Assembly: GCF_945859685.1 (NCBI RefSeq)
Contig: NC_079147.1
Coordinates: forward strand, 168,809,174 to 168,873,173
Source of the DNA: Eupeodes corollae
Taxonomy: Eukaryota > Arthropoda > Insecta > Diptera > Syrphidae
Length of the DNA stretch: 64,000 nucleotides
Reading direction: 5' to 3'
The notes below the pieces were generated by a model, which ran no database searches, was not told the origin of the DNA, and saw only the letters and a list, made by a program, of their open reading frames with translations. Made by a program: the position numbers and the translations under genes. The number at the start of each line of letters is the position of its first letter. Position 1 is the first letter of the stretch. This document shows, in pieces, positions 56,417-64,000 of this stretch.

Positions 56417-59400
56417 CTATACATTTATAAAAGAATTTTTTATAGAAATACCTGAGTTTTTGTCAAGCGATTCACTGACGAAAGCTGGTAATTGATCTCC
56501 ATCGAACCAATTGAATTGATACTGGTTGTCTTCTAACTTCCATCCATTATTCTCAGGCCTGAATATACCAAGCGTCTTCATGTGAGCATTATTCCAGAGA
56601 CTACCGATGTAATTTGCTCTCCGAAACTGCTGTCGAAGTTCCATCTTACACGGTGGTAAGTTGCTCGCATCAAAGTTTTTAATATTTTTCCGGACAAACT
56701 CTTCATTTACGTCGGAAGCAGTGTAAATGTTGATAAACAATTGAAGTCTTGCAGCATCTATATCAATGACTTCGGCTACGTTGTAAACATCAGAAATAAA
56801 TTTCTAAATTGTATTGAAGGTTTTTTCCTCAAGTTAAATATTACTAAATAATTCCAACTCGCCGAATCTGGCGAATGCTTCTCGGTACTCTTCGTTTTTT
56901 CTAAGAATATTAAATGGCCTTTGTTTACCTTTCTTGAAAAAAGCTGGGTTATAATCACAGCCAATAATCGCATGAAAGCCTGGTAAACTTCGAGATAAAC
57001 ACGGTCCTAAATTCTCGCAAATTTTTGAAACATCAATGTATCTCAGCTTATTTCCAGTACCAGTCAATATCCATACGTGAGAGTCATCGTTTTTTAAACG
57101 ATGCATATTGCCCAGCATTATTGCTGCAATATCAGTATCAGAACATCTAATAACAAAATTAGACTGCATATCAATATTACATACATGGTAAATAATTTTA
57201 GTGTCAGCTTCTTCATGATCTGGACACCAAAGACTTTCTTCAATATTAGATACAATTGTATTATTAATGACGGTATATGAATGACACTGTTTAAAATTAA
57301 TGAAAACTTTTTTACTGCCAATGAATGGAACCATCTCGTTAGAAGCCCAATGTAGGATAAAAAAATCAACAAGAGCCTGTTTAAAGTGTACATTTTTCAA
57401 TTCTTTTGCGAAATCAGATGGTCGAACTTGATCGGATCCAGTAATACTAAACTCCAACTGTGCTGATTCATACCGAAGAGATCTCTCATAATCTTTAATT
57501 CATGGCGAAAAGTAATAGTCAAAAATGACATTAAGAAGTTCTCAGCCTTTCAATTTTGTTGGTCACGTGATCTGTAATCACGACATTATTTACTTCTAAA
57601 AATGATTTGAAATGTAAAACTTCCAATCCTACAGCTATCAAAAGGATGAAGTCTTTTACACCTATTAAAATGTTTTCCTTCAAGAAATCCATTTACCGAG
57701 CCCGAAGCTAACAGATTGCTTTCTACCATAATATTGGTTAAACCACAATCTACAATGATTTTGCCAATAGTTTTGAAATAAGCCATCATAATATGAAAAG
57801 GTCTTAGATGTATGAATAGATTATTCAAATTTGGTTTGCTGTTAGCTTGAATTTGTAAATCTACTTTTGCAATGGCGAGATCGTAAGAGACTCGGATGGA
57901 AGGCTGTTGGACTTCTTTACAAATTTCTTGGCTTCGTTTCATGGTCTCCAAAACTACTGATTTATTGGTTGGTGATTCATTAATCGGAGTCAAATAAGAA
58001 ACTATTTGTCTTGAATTATCACTGTCACTCAGTAAATTATTGAAACCAACCCACATTGGAGCTTTTGGTAAGTGAAGAACATGACTAATCATCCAAATTA
58101 TGTCAATTGTTTTGTATAATTGCAAATTTACAGGGTCAGTATTTAAATTTTCATGAATCGACAAGTCTAAATAATTGTTTTTCGTTTTTTTGTTACCGAT
58201 GGTTGTTCCTTTAGGTTTGTAGGTATAACCTCAAGTGTTCTTCGTTTTCTTTTACTTGAGTATAGCTATATCGCTATTTCCAGCAGGTAAATTTGATAAT
58301 TGTGTTTCTTCTGATCTACTAACATCAATATTTTGATAAATAATGCCAACAGTATCGTGTAGCGTATCCTTAAAACTTTTTGTTTCTACGAATCGATCAA
58401 AATTGTCAAAAGCAACACCGGTGCCTTCAACTATTCAATTCCATTATAACTAACGCAGTGACCATATCTATGAGTAATATCTATAATTTTACGGCTACTA
58501 GTTAAACTCTTCAAAGAAATTCCAAGCATAATATGTTTGGACGTTTTGACTCTACCATTGTGGACAGCATATACGATATCTTCACAATACGATTTGACTT
58601 GACGAATACATTTTGGATTTTCTTTACGTTTTCGATTGCTACCAGCTATCAGAGTGAAATAAAAATCCATTAACTGATGCTTCTCCGTCCTCTAAATTTT
58701 GTACTGTTATATGTTCTGGTAATTTTGTCTTCTCGATTTGTAAGACGGGTTTTTTCAATAATAAAGCAGCTTTGTGTAGCACATCTTCATCATTCAAATT
58801 GTTATATAGTTGTTCATCGATTATTATTAAATGTTTTGGAGCTAATAGTTTTTTATTTTGTATAATAAAAAATGTTATCTCTTTATCAAATATTTTTATA
58901 AGCTTAAGTTCTAAATTGTGTGGTGTAAAATTATTGTAGCTATTTTCTTTATCAATTTCCTCTAATAATTCCATATAATATCTATGGAGATAAGTTTTAG
59001 TTGTTTTTTTATTTGAAGATGCCTTGTATGAAAAGTTTAATTGACAATTATTATGATAGTAGACTTTTAGTCCTGGATAATTTGTTACTTTATTAACTAA
59101 CTCTGTAAAATTTTCATACTCTAGACCTATTCTAAACAGAAAATCTTTTTTGTTAGATGAAAATAAAGGCAATCTTTTTGATCGAAGCTTTTTTGTTTTT
59201 TTATCACAAAACATACAAGTAGCATAGTTTGGAGCAATATTCAAGTGATGTAAGTCTTTCAGTCGACGTATTAATTTCAGAAGAGGAAGTAACATTTTCC
59301 AGCACTACATTATTTGCTTGTGAATATAGGACCGGTTCAATTAACTCAGGTTATATTATAAAAGAAGTTTCTGGACTTAGAGGTTGTGAAATGGAAGATT

Positions 59401-59737
59401 GTGGATCAGTACACTGTGCATCAAACTCAGATCTTGATAAACACGCTGCTGATTGATTCCCTGTAATATTTGACGAATTTTCCTCTGGGGTAGTCTTTTC
59501 TGTATGTGTAGATTTTGGCAAATAATATTTTTTCATTAATCCTGTAAATGATTTGTAAGACTGTCTATGATAACCACTTTCAAACAAATCACCCGGCAAA
59601 ACAACATCCTTAAATTTGAGGTTATGTTCTTTCCATTGTTTTGAAATTGTTCGACACTTTTGCAATGTCTCTTTTGTAAATAATGTTAAATTCACATCAG
59701 AACTATTACAAAAAACACAGTTTAATGACTTTGCCAT
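56417..59737 (-). pseudogene. decayed Academ-like transposon protein
   Basis: Six overlapping or adjacent open stretches on the minus strand together span one protein: MAKSLNCVFC (59,737), YYHNNCQLNFSYKASS (about 59,070), DFYFTLIAGSNRKRKEN (58,670), APMWVGFNNLL (about 58,060), DHEEADTKIIYH (about 57,225) and the end DNQYQFNWFDGDQLPAFVSE (about 56,530-56,470). At least two shifts occur between 59,351 and 59,240 and more further on. Introns cannot be excluded for some breaks. This family occurs widely in arthropods as uncharacterised proteins. Confidence 0.75.
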
Positions 59738-60266
59738 GATATTCTTTATTTTTATTTACATTATATTTGTATCCCGAAAAGCTGCACTGAACGAAATAAA
59801 TACAACTGAATATTACACAGAGTATACCGACAAAGGAGGAAATAGGCGCACGTATATATCTCTCTCGCTTGAGCGTACGAATAATTATCTTACACTCATA
59901 ATCAAAGCGAGATTTTAAAAATGTCTGGGGGATATTTGGCTCCTACAATTTGTCTGGCTGTTTGCAAAACGTGTTGAAATAGTTTCCAAAATATCATGTA
60001 TAAAAATAAAGACTCTAAGAAAACTTACCTCATTTTTTCGCAAATTTTAAAGTGTCCGACTAAAACTGTCTGGCAATATTGATTTTAAATTTTGTATGAA
60101 ATTGTGTAAAATATATACAAAAATTATCACTCAGACTTTAAGAAAAGTAAGAGTTTTTTTACCTTTAGTACCTGGTACAGGTAAACTGGCCGCCGCGCCG
60201 CCCCAACCTAGCAAGTATGTATACTTTCATAGAATACACTAACACTATTTAAAATTATATATATAA

Positions 60267-60322
60267 TATTCTGTACGATACATTTTGTTACTCAGAAAAT
60301 AAGTAACGTCTGGCGGCCCTGG
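60267..60322 (-). repeat. right terminal inverted repeat (56 bp)
   Basis: TATTCTGTACG ... CGTCTGGCGGCCCTGG, the exact inverse of the left terminus. Confidence 0.97.
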
Positions 60323-60687
60323 GCTCTTGGACTATTAGATTCTTCAAGTATATTTCCAACACTCGACTATTTCAACTGTTTCTTAGTAGTGGTGATTTCT
60401 ATTTAAAAAATTTAGCTTAGCTCAGAAACTTAGCGTTGCAGAATGTTAAAAATTAATAATTTACCATTTTTCAAAACATATTAAACTTTTAGCTGATTTT
60501 TTTTTCTAAACATTAAACATTGTATGCCGCATTTCACCATCAGCTTCTTTTTTCATTAAAAATTTAATGTCTTAAAATATCATTGATAAAAAAAGGTGTT
60601 TGATTTAAGAACAATTAAAGTGGTGATTCTCATCGACTTTGTTGATATTTTTGATGATTAAATGAAAACAGTTTTCATCTGATTGTT
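60323..60687. other. flank between transposon and hairpin motif
   Basis: AT-rich, nothing recognised. Confidence 0.45.
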
Positions 60688-60726
60688 CCCAACGTTTCGA
60701 CGGTGATTGCCGTCTTCTTCAGGGGA
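60688..60726 (-). ncRNA. hammerhead-like hairpin motif, copy 1
   Basis: The minus strand reads CCCCTGAAGAAG, then GACGG-CAATCA-CCGTC (5-bp stem), then GAAACGTTGGG. The CTGAxGA...stem...GAAAC layout recalls the type I hammerhead motifs of Penelope-like elements, but the canonical CTGATGA is CTGAAGA here. Activity is not implied. Confidence 0.4.
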
Positions 60727-61248
60727 TGCATTGATTTGAATATTATAAAAACATTAAAAAACAACTAAAACAAATTAAATTTAAAGCGCTCCCGATTTGA
60801 AGACTTGTCAACTGTTAAACGTAAACTGTAAATCATTAATAAAAAATTTTCCATTTTGATATTTCAATTGTATCCTTCGAAATATGAAGAAGAAATGTGG
60901 ATGCACAATACACTCGTCTTTGATGTCATTTATGCTCATATCTGTGGCAAATCTACTTTTATGAAAGTATTTAACGAAGGCCTAGTCGTTAATGAAAACA
61001 CCTGAAATTTTTCAATTATTATAATTTTAAGTATTTGCATTTGCCACAATTTATTATTATTATTCACTCGTGCTAAAAATCAAATGGGGTGGCGCAACAG
61101 TGCGAGTACTGTTGTCAGGAATGGAAGGGACCTACAATTTTGGGCCGAATCCGAACGGCTAGTATGAAAAAAGCACTTTTTCATGACAAAAATTACTCTT
61201 GAAGGATTTGTCAATTCCTCGCAAGAGGCAGTACCCGAACAAAAAAAT

Positions 61249-61285
61249 CCCCTGAAGAAGTAAGAAATTCTTAGGAAACGTTGGG
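61249..61285 (+). ncRNA. hammerhead-like hairpin motif, copy 2 (inverted)
   Basis: The plus strand reads CCCCTGAAGAAG, TAAGAA-A-TTCTTA (6-bp stem), GGAAACGTTGGG. Flanking boxes match copy 1 while the stem differs in sequence but pairs, a compensatory pattern. It sits at the left junction of the LINE that splits the SINE. Confidence 0.4.
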
Positions 61286-63343
61286 TAAAAGAATGGAATA
61301 AAGTTTTTATTTATTCGCATTCCAAAAACAAAAAGACCAAAAGAGCCTAATAAAACATAATTAATATCAATATCCTTTTTATTTTTACTTAAAAACTACT
61401 TAAAATAAGGTCCCTAATATAAAATTTAAAGCTAACTTAAACTACCTATTCTACCTATAAACTACTTAAAACTAGAACAACCACAGCAGCAAATCTAATT
61501 AATTAACTATTTAATTGACTTTTTTTTGTATGTTTTTTTTTTCTTTTTTATATTCCATGTTTTTTTTTTCTTTTTCTAATTTGTTTTCTTTTTATTTTTA
61601 TTTTTTTGTTTGTGCCACCATGCCTATTCTACTTAAAACTAAACCCTAAAACTATAAAACAAGTATGTAAGCCGGCCAAGGCTTGAAACCCCATCCCGAC
61701 TACCCAATATCAAGTGCCGATTGAAGCTACCAAAACGTGTTCTCCTACTTCACCCTATCAGTTCGGTCCCGTTCGGACACAGCCCTACTGAACCGAAGGA
61801 GCTCCGCTCCGCCTTTTGCCATGACGTCCCGATTGTACAGGAGTCGCCTATCCACGGTTCTTTGTCTGACGTGGTAGATTAACAGAACTGCATTTCCTAT
61901 ATCAGACCGCATTTGTCTAAAAAGAGGAATGCCTCTGGTGGAATGAAGCCGCTCAAGCGTGCACTTTCAAAATACTCGTCGTTTGGATAGAACGCCCCGA
62001 AAATTAAATTGTTGGTCGAAGACATACATAGCTCTTGCAATGTGACCTCGAACGAGTTTTATCACGAAATTGTCAATTCTGTTGATTCGAGACCCGTTGT
62101 ATAGGACCTCGTTGGAATAGTAATGCACATAAGAAGATTCGGCTGTTCGATAGGAGCCGGTACAGCGTCGTAAACACTGCTACTCGAACACCCGAAACTT
62201 CTCCATCTGGGAAAAGGCAACGTTGAACCACACAGGACAACCATAAACGATCATTGGCCGTATAAAGACCATGTAGCAAATTACCTTCACTCTGGGGTCA
62301 AGCCGACTGCTAAAAAACAGCTGTTTCGTCAAAGCGAAGGCTCCTCTGGAACTGGTCAGAGCAGCATTTATATGTCTGTCGAAATATAAATACTGATCTA
62401 ACCAGATACCGAGGTACTTCACTACACTTTCCCTCGCTAATGGCTGCCCGTGAAGATCAACGATGACCATCTTGCGCCAATTCTTGCACGTATCCCTCGT
62501 GGCCCCAGCCAACGGAGTCCGGAACAGAATTGTCTCCGACTTCTGGTTATTTATTTTCAGTTTCCAGTCGTCGCAATATCGCTGAATCTTGTCGAAATCA
62601 CGCTGCAAGAGAATTCTAATAACCTCAACCTTTCACCGCTCCCTGTTGAAGACCATTTTTAATTGAGAATGTTGTGGTAGAAGTTACATTCTCACTTTTG
62701 ACAACAAACTTTCTACCGTTAAGCATATCATAAAGTTTATGCAACAATGGCTTGCTTATGCCAAGCCTGCTCAGTTTTAGGTAAAGACCCTCTAACCATA
62801 CAGTGTCAAAGGCCTTTTCCAAATCAACCAGAACAGCACCTGTGCATTGTTGTTTTGATTTATTCCATTGGATATCAGAAACGAGTTTAGACGCAGCATG
62901 AATTGTGTCATGACCCGCCTTGAACCAGAACTGTTTATCCGGAATAATTTTGCTGTCCGCAGCCCACTTAGTCAGAGCCCTATTAATGATCTTTTCGAAG
63001 ACTTTTCTGATGCTCGGAAGAAGACTTATCGACCGAAGATTTGACGGGTTGGAGCTGTCCTTTCCCTTTTTCGGGAGAGGATGAACCACAGCGGTCTTTC
63101 AATGCACTGGATAATATGCATTATTCAGTGCATTATTGAAGAGCGTGGTGTAAATGTCAATTGCTTCCATCGGTAAATGTCTTAGTACAACGTTGGATAT
63201 ACCATCGACGCCTGCTGACTTTTTGTTTTTTATTGAATTGAAGATGAGCTGAAGCTCAACCTTCGTCACTAACAAGGGACTTGGTCCCGTTTGCTCGACG
63301 ATTATGGCATTTGCCAAGGAATCGTCATTAAACCGCATTTAAG
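61250..63343 (-). mobile_element. jockey-type LINE fragment inside the SINE, RT active site deleted
   Basis: The minus strand reads LQLIFNSIKNKKSAGVDGIS (63,260), HPLPKKGKDSSNPSNLRSIS (63,085), LVDLEKAFDTVWLEGLYLKL (62,825) and SIKNGLQQGAV (62,655). It then jumps to QRDFDKIQRYCDDWKLKINN (62,605), KYLGIWLDQYLYFDRHINA and VFIRPMIVYGCPVWFN. The stretch that should contain YADD, between QQGAV and QRDF, is missing. 61,500-61,640 is a T-rich segment of unclear origin. Confidence 0.82.
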
Positions 63344-63388
63344 TCCAACGCACTAACAATCATGCCACGGGTACTACTCGTGCTAAAA

Positions 63389-64000
63389 CCCATGTTTATT
63401 TAAAAGATAAATATTTTCTTAGAGTTAGACTCGATCAAAACCGATTCCGTTTGAATAAAAAGAAATAATTCTCGATTCCAAGAAACTTTATTACATTGTT
63501 TTCGACACTTAGTTAAATTTTTGTTTAAAGAATCCAACATTCAGTTTTTCCATGGGAATTAAAATCTACAAAAAAAAAATACGCAAAATTGGTAAAAATT
63601 AATATTCGATTCTCAATATCTCGTGAAAAATAAATTTATTGACTTCAAAGTGATTGCATTCTGTGCTAAATTCTTTTATTAAGGTAAAATATTGTTCCTA
63701 GAAAAATTAAATTTGTACCTATTTGTTTATATACAGTGCTACAGAAATTGATAAAAATTGGTTTCAACTAAAAGTCTGGTTAACAAAATTAGATTTTGAA
63801 ATCAAAATATTGCATCATATATACAAAATATTGGTGATAGTTTTCAGTTATTTTTTTTTAAAAAATTTAATTGACAACTTTTTTAACAAAACACGAAAAC
63901 CTACGAAAACTAAGAAATGGTTTTCAAATCAAGTATTGATAGAAAAAAGTTTTAAGCAAGACAAATTGACAGACGGTATGGGAAGTTATCACTGTGGGTC
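63389..64000. other. right end of window, no feature
   Basis: AT-rich DNA with poly-A/T runs. No coding or repeat structure recognised. Confidence 0.5.

Larger units (their letters stand above)
55907..60322 (-). mobile_element. 4.4-kb DNA transposon with 56-bp perfect TIRs, Academ-like
   Basis: The termini at 55907-55962 and 60267-60322 are exact inverted repeats of 56 bp beginning CCAGGGCCGCCAGACG. Inside, the minus strand carries a long decayed protein. Its motifs are a Cys-pair N-terminus (NCVFCNSSDVNL; CMFCDKK), DHEEADTKIIYH, RCSDTDIAAIML and LPGFHAIIGCDYN. A C-terminal ASNLPPCKMELRQQFRRANY and DNQYQFNWFDGDQLP follow. The EAD...SDTD...GCDY order resembles an XPG/FEN nuclease fold, which is associated with Academ-type transposons; that assignment is inference. 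I found no target duplication. Weak similarity continues about 15 bp outside the perfect TIRs (AATAG...AAGAG), so the true ends may be there. Confidence 0.85.
61066..63388 (-). repeat. SINE with 13-bp target duplication, split by a LINE insertion
   Basis: actcgtgctaaaa at 61066-61078 and 63376-63388 is the target duplication of the SINE. The SINE 3' end and core lie at 61085-61249 (ggtggcgcaacag; cctcgcaagaggcagtaccc). The tRNA-like head end lies at 63344-63375 (aagtccaacgcactaacaat; catgccacgggtac). The 2.1 kb between is later insertion. Confidence 0.88.

Noticed and set aside
55900..60330. Calling the 4.4-kb transposon a hAT because it begins CAGGG
   Set aside because: No 8-bp duplication flanks it, and its protein lacks the hAT dimerisation motif. 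The conserved acidic motifs suit an XPG-like nuclease instead.
60688..61285. Reporting an active hammerhead ribozyme
   Set aside because: The invariant CUGAUGA is changed in both copies and a third stem is not evident, so only a resemblance is reported.

Overview
This is eukaryotic, AT-rich nuclear DNA from an insect, almost certainly a higher (brachyceran) fly. Two intron-bearing protein genes lie tail to tail in a landscape saturated with transposable elements (TEs). The translated exons of the first gene read as a close relative of Drosophila Polychaetoid (the ZO-1 homologue). The TE load is far heavier than in Drosophila melanogaster. I cannot name the species from sequence alone.

Left part (2853-29397, + strand): the 3' three quarters of polychaetoid (pyd). 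I placed 13 exons whose splice phases all agree. They encode about 2,023 residues: PDZ1, PDZ2, PDZ3, SH3, a degenerate guanylate-kinase domain, a long proline/serine/glutamine-rich linker, a block of tandem IYQ(S/T)(R/K) motifs, an acidic run, and a C-terminal ZU5 domain. A further exon (8899-9696), with its own stop and AATAAA, gives a short isoform ending just after the GUK domain. A second, weaker alternative terminal exon is proposed at 14809-14959. The first exons and promoters lie left of the window. The introns hold mariner, RTE and jockey-like LINE, MITE and SINE copies.

Middle part (35177-49846, - strand): a complete six-exon gene for the ARMH3 (C10orf76/DUF1741) protein, 681 residues against 689 in human. 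Five of its exons are compact, but intron 3 is about 12.4 kb. That intron is a nest of TEs: a hAT element with a perfect 8-bp target duplication contains a jockey-like LINE, which itself contains an RTE LINE and an opposite-strand LINE. The 5.8 kb between the convergent genes holds LOA-like LINE debris and a MITE.

Right part (49.9-64 kb): no host gene recognised. It holds a 2.1-kb minisatellite built on TGACCTTTCAAGACC, two mariner fragments, a 4.4-kb DNA transposon with 56-bp perfect terminal inverted repeats and a decayed XPG-nuclease-like protein (Academ-like), an inverted pair of hammerhead-like hairpins, and a SINE split by a LINE.

The most informative system seen is a tRNA-headed SINE family with at least seven copies. 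Its 3' tail matches the 3' end of the RTE LINE at 38995-41945 in 28 of 33 positions, which suggests that the RTE machinery moved the SINE. Several insertions keep clean target duplications, so a relative chronology can be read directly from the window.
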